Part shown: positions 24,852 to 31,749 of the stretch, one piece after another | How the letters are laid out: each line of letters opens with the position of its first letter | How positions within the stretch are numbered: position 1 is the first letter of the stretch | Source of the DNA: Bacteroidota bacterium | GTDB taxonomy: Bacteria; Bacteroidota; Bacteroidia; Chitinophagales; Chitinophagaceae | Direction: 5' to 3' | Length of the DNA stretch: 64,000 nucleotides | Assembly (NCBI GenBank): GCA_020161435.1 | Contig: JAIUNV010000002.1 | Coordinates: 434,001 to 498,000 of the forward strand | The notes under the pieces: generated by a model | The model's database searches: none | Told to the model about the DNA's origin: nothing | What the model saw: only the letters and a program-made list of their open reading frames with translations | Program-made: the position numbers and the translations under genes

Positions 24852-24880
24852 TTGGGGCGGTTGAGTAATACCGCCCCCAA
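24852..24880 (+). other. Candidate double-strand (nick) origin hairpin
   Basis: TTGGGGCGGT (24852-24861) and ACCGCCCCCAA (24870-24880) pair with one bulged C around an eight-base loop TGAGTAAT. The loop and stem edge read TGAGTAATACC. Rolling-circle nick sites of pT181-type plasmids (TCT/AATAGCC) and Ff phages (CTTT/AATAGTG) share a T/AATA core, and the hairpin lies about 50 bases before the initiator start. Confidence 0.55.
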
Positions 24881-24931
24881 GTCCGCCAAGAAGGTGTTTT
24901 TTACCCCAATTGTTTTGCTGCCCTCTCATTT

Positions 24932-26185
24932 ATGCAAATTGAACAATTCTACGAACTGATACCACCACAAGATGAAGTAATAAGGGTGGTACCGGTAATA
25001 GACTGGCTCAGTTTCAATATGAAAAACCCCACAGATACCATACCCCACGCCAGTAGCAACGATACCATGGTACAGATCAGCGATAATATCAGCCTCAAAT
25101 ACTACGGCAGCGGTACGCAGCACTACAAATACCGCTGGCATGTACTGTACCAGGGTGAAGATTTGGCCACGCTGCTGAGCCACACGGTAAATGAAAAGTT
25201 TGTAAAGCGGGGCATGTGCAAGCTCGATATAAAAAACCACCTGCTGTACACCGGCCGCCTGTGGGAGTTTTACCATGCGCTGGCTGCCGATCTGCAACTG
25301 GAGTATGTCAACATCAGCCGTTTGGATATTGCAATAGATGGGCTCAATTACCTGCTGCACTTTGTAAATGAGTATGTACGCCAAACGGCAAAAAACAAAG
25401 TGGTGGAGCTAAAGGGCCGGGGCCGTTTTAAAAGCAACCTGCTGGATAGGCCCACCATGTTGTACAATTCTTTTCAGTTGGGCAGCCCAAAAAGCAAAAA
25501 GGAAGTAACCATTTACAACAAAAGCCAGGAGCTGGTAAAAAGCCAGAAAGATTACATACAGCGGTTTTGGGTGGCCAATGGCATAGCCAAAGAGCTGCTG
25601 CCGCTACAGCTATTGGCCAAAGCCATGAGTGGCAAGCATGCAGAACGCTACCACATAGAAGGCTACGAAAATGTGTACCGCTTTGAAATGCGCCTGTACG
25701 GCGAACTGGTAAAAAGCATGCAAGGTTTTACCCTCGATTGGCTGAAAACAGGCAGCGGACTGATGAGCATTGTAAAGCGCAACTGCCAAAACTTTTTTGA
25801 GTTTGTGGAGTACAACCGGACTGACACCAGCAAATGCAAAACCATTGATCTGATACCCTTCCATCAGTTTGATTGCATACCCATCGAAATACAGCGCATC
25901 ATTCGGCGGGATGATTTGTATAAAACAAAACTATCCATTAAAAAAAATGTGCATCAGTTGTATCTGGGCATACTACAGCCTTCAGATTATTCCGCCGCCG
26001 AAATGCTGGTGTTTGATGTAAACAACTACGAACTAAAAGACTGGTACAGTAAAAAAATAATAGAGTGGCACAAGGAGTACCAGTATGTAAACACCGATGC
26101 CAGCTACACCGCTGCTGTGTGGGATTTTCTCACCGGCCTGCACCAGCGGTTTACGAGCAACACTGAGGGTGAGATATTAATTTAA
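24932..26185 (+). CDS. Rolling-circle-type replication initiator (Rep_trans / gene II-X-like)
   Basis: A 417-residue protein resembling phage/plasmid initiators that nick one strand and stay linked through a Tyr. The conserved core is readable: SRLDIAIDG (residues 129-137, the metal-binding Asp pair), EVTIYNKSQEL (191-201, family YdK motif, Tyr195 a candidate nucleophile) and VYRFEMRL (248-255, acidic residue in a strand). No helicase or primase domain is present, so the host replisome would extend the strand. A GC-rich hairpin with a TAATA loop lies directly upstream. Start at 24932, which follows about 130 non-coding bases. Confidence 0.75.
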   Translation: MQIEQFYELIPPQDEVIRVVPVIDWLSFNMKNPTDTIPHASSNDTMVQISDNISLKYYGSGTQHYKYRWHVLYQGEDLATLLSHTVNEKFVKRGMCKLDIKNHLLYTGRLWEFYHALAADLQLEYVNISRLDIAIDGLNYLLHFVNEYVRQTAKNKVVELKGRGRFKSNLLDRPTMLYNSFQLGSPKSKKEVTIYNKSQELVKSQKDYIQRFWVANGIAKELLPLQLLAKAMSGKHAERYHIEGYENVYRFEMRLYGELVKSMQGFTLDWLKTGSGLMSIVKRNCQNFFEFVEYNRTDTSKCKTIDLIPFHQFDCIPIEIQRIIRRDDLYKTKLSIKKNVHQLYLGILQPSDYSAAEMLVFDVNNYELKDWYSKKIIEWHKEYQYVNTDASYTAAVWDFLTGLHQRFTSNTEGEILI

Positions 26186-26201
26186 AAACTACCACACATT
26201 T

Positions 26202-26630
26202 ATGAAAGCCTACCACATTGTTACATTGCTGCTGCTGTGCAGCACTACTTCTTACGCACAATTTCATGCTGATGTTTCAGCAGGTTTTACCACCCGGTTG
26301 CGGCCTACTGTAAGTGCTGCTGCACTCATACATGCACACCGGGCAGAGTTGGCCGCTATTGCCGCCCATGAGTTGGGGCACGGCACCCAAATAGCCGGTA
26401 CCATAGGGCTGCACATGCCTACCAGTACCACCGCTGGCGATGCAGTGGTATTGTATGCCGGTGGCGGCTACACCTGGCATACCCCGCAAGCCCGTGCAGA
26501 GCTTACCAATAAGTGGTACCCCTGTGCCGGTATAAAATTTATAAACGGATGGGGAGCCTGGGAGCTGCGCTACAGCAGCAATACATTTCAGTTATTGTTA
26601 GGTGGCCGCATTTTTAACCGTTACAAATAA
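26202..26630 (+). CDS. Exported small beta-barrel-like protein
   Basis: A 142-residue protein with a signal peptide (MKAYHIVTLLLLCSTTSYAQ) and alternating hydrophobic strands rich in Gly/Tyr (VVLYAGGGYTWH, WELRYSSNTFQLLLGGRIF), resembling a small outer-membrane barrel or periplasmic protein. An HELGHGT string (residues about 54-60) resembles a zinc HExxH motif, but no second metal ligand pattern is clear. Closely linked to the initiator gene. It might alter the surface of the lysogen; function unknown. Confidence 0.55.
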   Translation: MKAYHIVTLLLLCSTTSYAQFHADVSAGFTTRLRPTVSAAALIHAHRAELAAIAAHELGHGTQIAGTIGLHMPTSTTAGDAVVLYAGGGYTWHTPQARAELTNKWYPCAGIKFINGWGAWELRYSSNTFQLLLGGRIFNRYK

Positions 26631-26636
26631 ACCATT

Positions 26637-26987
26637 ATGCAACCAGCAACAGACAATTTAGAAGTACTCAATTTTAGTTACAACTGGAACAATAAGCTAC
26701 AGTGCAAAGCCTACACCACTATACGGCTGTATGGGCGTAAGTACCAGCAGGGCAAGCGGTTTCAGGTACAGCTAAAAGGAGAAAACCTGCATGTGGCGGA
26801 AGTGGTAGAAATAAAACCTTTCTACCTGCAACAGCTCAATGAGTTTATGGCTTATGTAGATACAGGCTACAGCAGCACCGAGGCACGGGATATAGTAATA
26901 CGCATGTACCCACGGGTAGATGTATTTAAGCAGCAAATGTGTATGGTATTGCTGCGGGTTATCACCGAAAAAAATATTACAGTATGA
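26637..26987 (+). CDS. Prophage protein, unknown function
   Basis: A 116-residue soluble protein with a strand-rich N-terminus (YTTIRLYGRKYQQGKRFQVQLKGENLHVAEVVEI) and a helical C-terminus. The pattern (KGxxxHVAEVVEIKPFYLQQLNEFMAYVDTGYS) looks like an ASCH/PUA-type small fold, but this is a weak impression. Its stop overlaps the next start (ATGA). Co-transcribed with neighbours. Confidence 0.55.
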   Translation: MQPATDNLEVLNFSYNWNNKLQCKAYTTIRLYGRKYQQGKRFQVQLKGENLHVAEVVEIKPFYLQQLNEFMAYVDTGYSSTEARDIVIRMYPRVDVFKQQMCMVLLRVITEKNITV

Positions 26988-27199
26988 ACAATGAAATCAT
27001 GACCGAACAGGAAGCCAGGCTGCACCTACAGCTGTACAAACTAAACGGCCTTATTCTTTTTTTTAGTATAGATGGCTTTGCACCAGATATGGATATGTAC
27101 ACCCGCCTGGTAGTAGCTAAAGAACGGTTGCGGCAGCTGATACTTAGCGAAGCAAACAAGCGATTGCAAACCTCAACAAACAATAACCATGAGCAATAA
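26984..27199 (+). CDS. Prophage protein, unknown function
   Basis: A 71-residue helical protein (MTEQEARLHLQLYKLNGLILFF ... VVAKERLRQLILSEANKRL). Start ATG overlaps the stop of the previous gene, which is preferred to a longer frame from 26939. It overlaps the next gene by 11 bases. No known family. Confidence 0.55.
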   Translation: MNNEIMTEQEARLHLQLYKLNGLILFFSIDGFAPDMDMYTRLVVAKERLRQLILSEANKRLQTSTNNNHEQ

Positions 27200-27485
27200 A
27201 CTGAGCACACAAACCATGAGTTTCAGAAAGCGGTTTAATCTGCTGGCATTGCCGCTAAAGTTTGAAGCAGCAAAAGAATTGGGCAGTTTGGTAAGCCTCA
27301 AAATAATGCCTACCGGCAGGCCCATGACCGATGAAGAACACGCCATGTTGCAAGAGTTGGCCGAGTGGTGCAACGATGCTATTCTGTTCAACCGAAAACC
27401 AAACGGTGGCTATGATGAATACTTTGAACAGCAAACCACTTACCCGCCCTGCATCAACAATTTTGCCAAATTAAAAGGCAAGTAG
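27189..27485 (+). CDS. Prophage protein ending at the first attC-like site
   Basis: A 98-residue soluble protein (FRKRFNLLALPLKFEAAKELGSLVSLKIMPTGRPMTDEEHAMLQELAEWCND). Its stop codon (27483-27485) is immediately followed by the 5' arm of an attC-like palindrome, so it may be the first member of the cassette run or simply the insertion point. Base composition resembles the surrounding prophage rather than the AT-rich cassettes. Function unknown. Confidence 0.6.
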   Translation: MSNKLSTQTMSFRKRFNLLALPLKFEAAKELGSLVSLKIMPTGRPMTDEEHAMLQELAEWCNDAILFNRKPNGGYDEYFEQQTTYPPCINNFAKLKGK

Positions 27486-27615
27486 CAACGTTGAAATATT
27501 GCCGATGGTGGGGATTACTTGCACAACTGCTCACCACAGGCATACAGCTAAATAGTAGTGCATTGCTCAATGGCGGAACGTCTGCCCCACTATTGGCAAT
27601 ATATTGTTGGCAGCA
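27486..27615. repeat. attC-like site 1
   Basis: The 5' arm (27486-27513, CAACGTTGAAATATTGCC...) and 3' arm (27585-27609, CCCCACTATTGGCAATA...TTG) are imperfect reverse complements with a spacer of about 70 bases. The 3' end reads TGTTGGCAGCAGTTAA, nearly the same as in site 3. The cut-type GTT would be at 27606-27608. Confidence 0.6.
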
Positions 27616-27629
27616 GTTAATTTGTCAAG

Positions 27630-28019
27630 ATGCAAAATTGTCCAATATGTGGTAAAGAAGTTGGCGTTTACCACGAACTAACATTTAAAGAGCCATACAC
27701 ACACAACAAACCATTTGACGGAATGCACATTTACGGTGCATATTCATCACCAAAAGAAACACTATGCAACGAAAAGAACTTTTTGCATTTTGCTTTTTAT
27801 GATGCAGAAGGGAATTTAACAGACCATAGACTGGTGCAATTAGGTGTTGAAAATCCAACCACTAAAAGCCCAACAGATGAATTTTATGAAATGTCAAACG
27901 AGCAAAATTGGCAAGAAGATTTTGATGATGACGATAACGAATTTCAAAGGTGTTCAAAATGTGATGGACACGATGCCTGTGAAGATTTTGGATGTGCTTT
28001 TAAAGCTGGGGTCACTTAG
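27630..28019 (+). CDS. Cassette A protein, possible zinc ribbon
   Basis: A 129-residue protein between attC-like sites 1 and 2. It begins MQNCPICGKEV and ends with RCSKCDGHDACEDFGC, giving two cysteine pairs near each end that could bind zinc; an acidic stretch (EDFDDDDNEF) precedes the last cluster. The DNA is visibly more AT-rich than the prophage genes, and the gene has no promoter of its own, like an integron cassette gene. No family recognised. Confidence 0.6.
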   Translation: MQNCPICGKEVGVYHELTFKEPYTHNKPFDGMHIYGAYSSPKETLCNEKNFLHFAFYDAEGNLTDHRLVQLGVENPTTKSPTDEFYEMSNEQNWQEDFDDDDNEFQRCSKCDGHDACEDFGCAFKAGVT

Positions 28020-28051
28020 TTGAAAATGACGACCTGCCGTTTTAATTGCTG

Positions 28052-28242
28052 CCAACGAGCAGGGCTTGGCGATGGGCTGGAATAGAAGCCGGTCACGCCC
28101 GAACAAAAGTTGATTAATAATTAAAAGCACAATAAAATGAAAAAAGTTGATAAATGTTCTTCTGCTGGAACTACTGTTGAAAGCAGCACAAATGCTCAGG
28201 ATTCGCAGGTCTGCCAGCCTATTGCCAAACACAATGTTATGC
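28052..28242. repeat. attC-like site 2
   Basis: 5' arm 28052-28080 (CCAACG...CTTGGCGATGGGCTGG) and 3' arm 28214-28242 (CCAGCCTATTGCCAAACACAATGTTATGC) pair over at least 15 of the innermost 17 positions, with G-T-type differences. The spacer of about 130 bases is long but within the range seen for attC variable parts. Cut-type GTT at 28236-28238. Confidence 0.55.
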
Positions 28243-28541
28243 GCCGTTGTCCTCAGCCGGATGAGGTTGATAATTGGTTAATGGATAAGTTGGAAGAAAA
28301 AAGAATAAACGACGAATTTGGTTGGACTGGCGAATATAGGCTTTGCCAAAAAGATTTGGTTGATTTCTTTATAGACCATGCCGATAATAAACTTGTAGAA
28401 AAGCAACAAGAATACATCAAACTTCTTACAGATGAATTAAGTGAAGTTGTTAGTATGGCTTTCGTGCATGGTTGGAGAAGTAATCGTTTTGAAGCAGGTA
28501 AAAAGTTGCGGGAAGAAATAGCGTCTCTCAATTGCGCATAA
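28239..28541 (+). CDS. Cassette B protein
   Basis: A 100-residue, charged, helical protein (VDNWLMDKLEEKRINDEFGW; LVEKQQEYIKLLTDELSEVVSMAFVHGW). Start 28239 lies directly behind the GTT of attC-like site 2; an in-frame ATG at 28137 would put 34 codons inside that site and is less likely. AT-rich. The stop overlaps the 5' arm of site 3. Function unknown. Confidence 0.55.
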   Translation: MRRCPQPDEVDNWLMDKLEEKRINDEFGWTGEYRLCQKDLVDFFIDHADNKLVEKQQEYIKLLTDELSEVVSMAFVHGWRSNRFEAGKKLREEIASLNCA

Positions 28542-28672
28542 CGGCAAGGCATAGGCGATTGTGGCGGAATTTGGAAAACGTCAGCACAACCCTTAGATGC
28601 AGCCAAATAGAAGTACAAAAGTTGAATTACTTAATCAGTCCGCCGACATATTGCCTATGCAATGTTGGTGGC
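28536..28672. repeat. attC-like site 3
   Basis: 5' arm 28536-28568 (ATAACGGCAAGGCATAGGCGATTGTGGCGGA region) and 3' arm 28639-28668 (TCCGCCGACATATTGCC...GTTGG) are imperfect complements sharing GCATAGGC and GGCGGA. The end reads TGTTGGTGGCAGTTAA as in site 1. GTT at 28664-28666. Confidence 0.6.
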
Positions 28673-28689
28673 AGTTAAAAATAGTCAAA

Positions 28690-28968
28690 ATGGCAAAAAT
28701 TAAAAGTGATGAAATGAAAGCCCATTTGCTGAAAATAATATCAGCAGAAATTGAACAGCGTTTCAATTGTAAAGTGGTTGATATAAGCCTTTGTTCAATT
28801 ATTGGTACTGTAAACGTGCAAGTGAAAATTCAATACAATGATGATTTTGTTTACAAGCCCAATGAACATTGGACGATTGAAAGCATTGTGTTTTCTGAAA
28901 AGTGTGTCAGATTTTTTAGGCGAATAGATTTCTTTGAATGTGTCAAAAAGTTGGGGGTGTCCAATTAA
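28690..28968 (+). CDS. Cassette C protein
   Basis: A 92-residue protein (MAKIKSDEMKAHLLKIISAEIEQRF ...) with a helix followed by strands (TVNVQVKIQYNDDFVYKP). Start 28690 is taken because the upstream in-frame ATG (28597) lies inside attC-like site 3. AT-rich, no own promoter seen, ends six bases before site 4. No family recognised. Confidence 0.55.
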   Translation: MAKIKSDEMKAHLLKIISAEIEQRFNCKVVDISLCSIIGTVNVQVKIQYNDDFVYKPNEHWTIESIVFSEKCVRFFRRIDFFECVKKLGVSN

Positions 28969-28969
28969 T

Positions 28970-29052
28970 TGCCACCAACGTATGTATTGCCGCAGTGCAG
29001 TACTCCACCAACATCAACCTGTAGCCAGCATTGCGGCAATACAGTGTTGCAA
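28970..29052. repeat. attC-like site 4
   Basis: 5' arm 28975-28998 (CCAACGTATGTATTGCCGCAGTGC) and 3' arm 29028-29050 (GCATTGCGGCAATACAGTGTTGC) pair nearly throughout, with a spacer of 29 bases. The preceding TAATTGCCACCAACG resembles that before site 2 (TAATTGCTGCCAACG). GTT at 29046-29048. Confidence 0.65.
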
Positions 29053-29091
29053 TTTTCTCAACTTATTTTTTCAACCATAAAAAACAGAAAC

Positions 29092-29427
29092 ATGGTACTT
29101 CAATTGCATGTAACCGGCCACATTGGCCAGGATGCCACCGTAACCAACACCAACGGTAAAAGCGTGGTAAACTTTAGTGTGGCTCATACAGAGAGCTACA
29201 AAAACAGCGAGGGTGTAAAGGTGGACAAAACCACCTGGGTAAACTGTAGTTATTGGGATGCTGAAAAGGTGGCCCCCTACCTTAAAAAAGGCACTATAGT
29301 ACAGTTGCAGGGCACACCCACTGCCGTAGCCTACACCAGCAAAAACGGCGAAAACCGGGCCGATCTTCGCCTTACGGTGCAGCTGCTGAAACTCATTAGC
29401 AGCCCCCAAAAAGAAGCCGAAAAATAA
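29092..29427 (+). CDS. ssb: Single-stranded DNA-binding protein
   Basis: A 111-residue OB-fold SSB: MVLQLHVTGHIGQDATVTNTNGKSVVNFSVAHTE, KTTWVNCSYWDAEKVAPYLKKGTIVQLQGTPTAVAYTSKNGENRADLRLTVQLLKL. The order of strands and the Trp/Tyr pattern are those of bacterial and phage SSBs; the acidic C-terminal tail for protein recruitment is missing, as in many phage versions. Start 29092 avoids an extension through attC-like site 4. It would coat single strands made during rolling-circle replication. Followed by an intrinsic terminator. Confidence 0.9.
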   Translation: MVLQLHVTGHIGQDATVTNTNGKSVVNFSVAHTESYKNSEGVKVDKTTWVNCSYWDAEKVAPYLKKGTIVQLQGTPTAVAYTSKNGENRADLRLTVQLLKLISSPQKEAEK

Positions 29428-29448
29428 ACGGCTGCTATCCATCACCAA

Positions 29449-29484
29449 CAAGGCTGCCAATTTTCGGCAGCCTTGTTTAATTTT
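29449..29484 (+). terminator. Terminator after ssb
   Basis: CAAGGCTGCC (29449-29458) and GGCAGCCTTG (29466-29475) pair perfectly, followed by TTTAATTTT. It separates the replication block from the toxin-like gene. Confidence 0.85.
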
Positions 29485-29489
29485 ACAGC

Positions 29490-29969
29490 ATGGCAAAGAA
29501 AGATACATGGCAGTTAGAAGATTGGTTACTGCTTTTTGGCGGTGTCTGGCTTATCAGTGAATTATTTAAGACAGCACAACAAGCAGGTATTGGCTCATTA
29601 AAAGGTGCCGAGAGATTTCTGTACAGCTACTACAGTGCAGATGGTGTAAATATGCTTGAACAAGACATGAGCCATTACAATAAAGATGAGCAGGGCGAAA
29701 TTGTAAGATTGATAATAAAAGCAAGATTAAAGCCTGAGTTATCGGAGCCGCTTTACAAGTCATTTCCTGGCAGCAAAGAGATTGATGGCGAAATACGGGA
29801 TCTGCAAAACGGATGGCGTATTTTTTGTAAAAAATTGCCGGAAGGAGATTTTTTAATGCTATCCGTATTCAAAAAGAAAAGTCAAAAAACACCACAACAT
29901 GAAAAAGATAAAGCAGAGCAACGTACTAAAGAATGGGAAGCCCACAAAACGCTGGTACGAAAATCCTGA
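29490..29969 (+). CDS. RelE/HigB-like toxin-domain protein with hydrophobic N-terminus
   Basis: A 159-residue protein. The C-terminal two-thirds resemble the phage Gp49/HigB branch of RelE toxins: RLIIKARLKPELSEPLYKSFPGSKEIDGEIRDLQNGWRIFCKKLPEGDFLMLSVFKKKSQKTPQHEKDKAEQR, where FxKKxQKTP...KA is diagnostic. A hydrophobic stretch (DWLLLFGGVWLISELFKT) precedes it, unusual for a free toxin. The following small gene overlaps it by 71 bases. In such systems the toxin cuts mRNA on ribosomes. Activity here is unproved. Confidence 0.6.
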   Translation: MAKKDTWQLEDWLLLFGGVWLISELFKTAQQAGIGSLKGAERFLYSYYSADGVNMLEQDMSHYNKDEQGEIVRLIIKARLKPELSEPLYKSFPGSKEIDGEIRDLQNGWRIFCKKLPEGDFLMLSVFKKKSQKTPQHEKDKAEQRTKEWEAHKTLVRKS

Positions 29970-30105
29970 TCCGGGCGATGAAATGATTGCAAAGTTATTG
30001 GCAGATCCTGCCGTAAGATTGGGATTTATAAAAGCCTCATTGAAAGATGGGGTAAGCCCAAATGAAATAAAAAATCAGTTACAATATTTCGGTTTGTACA
30101 AGTAA
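29899..30105 (+). CDS. Small protein paired with RelE/HigB-like toxin
   Basis: A 68-residue basic protein (NPDPGDEMIAKLLADPAVRLGFIKASLKDGVSPNEIKNQLQYFGLYK) whose frame overlaps the toxin-like gene by 71 bases. HigA antitoxins are usually larger HTH proteins; no clear HTH is seen, although the last 40 residues are helical. It is either an atypical antitoxin or an independent small protein. A strong terminator follows. Confidence 0.5.
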   Translation: MKKIKQSNVLKNGKPTKRWYENPDPGDEMIAKLLADPAVRLGFIKASLKDGVSPNEIKNQLQYFGLYK

Positions 30106-30132
30106 TGTAAAAGAAATAAATTTACACCTGTT

Positions 30133-30169
30133 AAGGGTAGCGCATTCAACCATGCGCCTACCCTTTTTT
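30133..30169 (+). terminator. Terminator after toxin-like pair
   Basis: AAGGGTAGCGCAT and ATGCGCCTACCCTT pair with one bulge around a short loop, then a T run. It ends the upstream unit, so the virion genes to the right need their own start signal or read-through. Confidence 0.8.
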
Positions 30170-30356
30170 ATTGCCCGTTACTATCCCAAAATACAGGCCC
30201 ATGTACACCACTGCATACAGGTACCATATACATACCTTTCTTACGGCTTGCTTACACATTGGTATTTTTTTTACCAAAATCAAGCTGTACAAGGCTTTCA
30301 GCGTTTGTAGCGGCATATTTTCAACACCTGCATTTTTCTTGATTACGCATTGATAT

Positions 30357-30560
30357 ATGGCAAAGCAACCACCCACCCGGCTATTTATTACCCCAAAAGA
30401 TTTTATGCAGTTGTACGGGCATAAATCGTACAAAGGAGCGTGGAAAGCATACCAGGCATTAAAAGATGCACTGGGCAAAAAAAGCCATCAGAAAGTAACC
30501 GTTACAGAGCTGGCCAGTTACGAAGGGGTAAGCGTTGCTGAAATTATGGCCGTGCTGTAA
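30357..30560 (+). CDS. Small prophage protein, possible HTH
   Basis: A 67-residue basic protein (FITPKDFMQLYGHKSYKGAWKAYQALKDALGKKSHQKVTVTELASYEGVSVAEIMAVL). The ITPKDFMQLYG start resembles the first helix of MerR/excisionase-type small DNA-binding proteins, and the C-terminal VTVTELASYEGVSVAEI is HTH-like. It opens the presumed late region after a terminator and a 187-bp gap with no certain promoter, so it may be a late-gene regulator. Inference. Confidence 0.55.
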   Translation: MAKQPPTRLFITPKDFMQLYGHKSYKGAWKAYQALKDALGKKSHQKVTVTELASYEGVSVAEIMAVL

Positions 30561-30650
30561 TCGGTACTTTATGGCACAAAATACCCCAAACTTCCACCGG
30601 CCACAGCAGGCCGTGCTACACTTGTGCAGCCTTACAGGCAGGTACAGCGT

Positions 30651-31316
30651 ATGAAGTTATTAAAGCCGTTAGCAATTGTGGGAGGCGTAGGCGTATTGGC
30701 TTACATACTCATGGAAAAGGCCAATGCAGTAAAAAATCTGCAATGGCAGTTTGCCAGGGTACAGCTCGATAAAAAAGCCACCGGCATACAGCGTATAGCG
30801 TTGCTGGTTACCATCAGGGTTACCAACCCTACACGCACTACTGTAGCTTTTGACAGCTTCAATGCCAACCTTTCTGTAAAAGGTACACTGCTTACCAGTT
30901 TGCAAGCCAACCGGGCTACAAATGCCATACAGCTTACACCGGGCAACACCGATGTAACTATGACAGCTTATGTAGATACAATTGGCCTGCTGAAAACCAT
31001 ACCGGGCGTAATACGTGAGCTGGTTGCTGGCAAGTTTAACCAGTTGATTGATGTAACCGGCACGCTGTACGCTGGTGGCTTCACCTTCCCGCTTACACAA
31101 TCTGTAGCGGTAAGTTTTGGCAACACAGCCAGCGTAGGCAAGGCCCGTGTAAGCCTCGAATTTGCCACCAACGATGAAGCAGCTGAATATTTCCAACGCT
31201 CCAATATTTATGTAACGGCCAAAGGCGGCGGCAAAAGCAAGCCTGGTTACAGCCTCAATGGTATTGGCAGCGTAAAAAAAAAGTTCTTTCTACTGCATGG
31301 CTCCCCGCTTATGTAA
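30651..31316 (+). CDS. Membrane-anchored LEA14-like prophage protein (zero-frame product)
   Basis: A 221-residue protein: N-terminal membrane segment (LAIVGGVGVLAYILM), then a strand-rich domain resembling LEA14/WHy: IALLVTIRVTNPTRTTVAFDSFNANLSVKGTLLTSLQANRATNAIQLTPGNTDVTMTAYVD. Start ATG 30651 is preferred to a GTG at 30624. Near its end the codons GTA AAA AAA AAG contain A AAA AAG, the dnaX-type slippery heptamer. The zero frame then ends 11 codons later, whereas the -1 frame runs 152 codons through a GIY-YIG domain. Probably a virion or envelope-associated protein. Confidence 0.65.
   Translation: MKLLKPLAIVGGVGVLAYILMEKANAVKNLQWQFARVQLDKKATGIQRIALLVTIRVTNPTRTTVAFDSFNANLSVKGTLLTSLQANRATNAIQLTPGNTDVTMTAYVDTIGLLKTIPGVIRELVAGKFNQLIDVTGTLYAGGFTFPLTQSVAVSFGNTASVGKARVSLEFATNDEAAEYFQRSNIYVTAKGGGKSKPGYSLNGIGSVKKKFFLLHGSPLM
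31277..31283 (+). promoter_or_regulatory. Putative -1 ribosomal frameshift site
   Basis: A AAA AAG in the zero frame of 30651-31316, the same heptamer used in E. coli dnaX. A small hairpin (TTATG/CATAA, about 31309-31323) lies around the zero-frame stop. A shift here gives a 363-residue fusion ending at 31741. Confidence 0.55.
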
Positions 31317-31741
31317 CGCATAACGGTAAGCAAGGCAAAGCAAGCATAGCACACACCGGGCCCGGCACTTATATTATAAGAGAAGGCAAACGGATTGTGT
31401 ATGTAGGCCACAGCAAAGCCGATGTAAAAAAAACACTGTACCGCCACTTTCAGCTTTGGACGGATATACGCCAAAGCACCCAGCGGCAGGCAGAGGGCCA
31501 CGACCGGGTAACCTATGCAGGCAACGATTTGAGCCGGTACACTATTAAAGTGTACTACACCAATTCGGGTAAAGATGCTGAAGTGTTGGAGCAGTTACTG
31601 ATCGGCAGCATAAAGCCAAGGGATAACATCAGTAAGCTAATGATGTTTGCGCCCAAAGAATATGCAGCCATGGCAGATGCAGCGGCAGAGCCGGACATTG
31701 TTTTTGAAACGCCCGATGGGGAAGATTGGCAACCATTTTAA
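31283..31741 (+). CDS. GIY-YIG domain reached by -1 frameshift
   Basis: The -1 frame after the slippery site encodes about 152 residues with a GIY-YIG core: GPGTYIIREGKRIVYVGHSKADVKKTLYRHF, where GTYII and YVG are the two signature strands, followed by a helix starting with K and R. GIY-YIG enzymes cut DNA through a metal-dependent single active site. No ATG, GTG or TTG occurs in this frame between 31202 and 31396. The first usable start (GTG 31397) would remove the GTYII strand, so translation from upstream is the simpler reading. An assembly error in the A9 run is the alternative. Confidence 0.6.
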   Translation, partial: VLSTAWLPAYVTHNGKQGKASIAHTGPGTYIIREGKRIVYVGHSKADVKKTLYRHFQLWTDIRQSTQRQAEGHDRVTYAGNDLSRYTIKVYYTNSGKDAEVLEQLLIGSIKPRDNISKLMMFAPKEYAAMADAAAEPDIVFETPDGEDWQPF

Positions 31742-31749
31742 TAAAAGAT

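Noticed and set aside
26255..26400. HELGHGT string as a zinc protease
   Set aside because: The 142-residue exported protein has no further metal ligand pattern or protease fold signature, so the motif is probably fortuitous.
28137..28238. Longer start for the cassette B gene
   Set aside because: The extra 34 codons lie inside attC-like site 2, and ATG 28239 directly follows its GTT.
27486..29052. CRISPR array
   Set aside because: The repeated units are palindromic sites separated by ORFs of different length, not short direct repeats with spacers; no cas genes are present.
30171..30353. A 60-codon frame between terminator and the small HTH-like gene
   Set aside because: Composition is Ile/Tyr/Phe-rich without pattern, and no start signals are visible; treated as non-coding.
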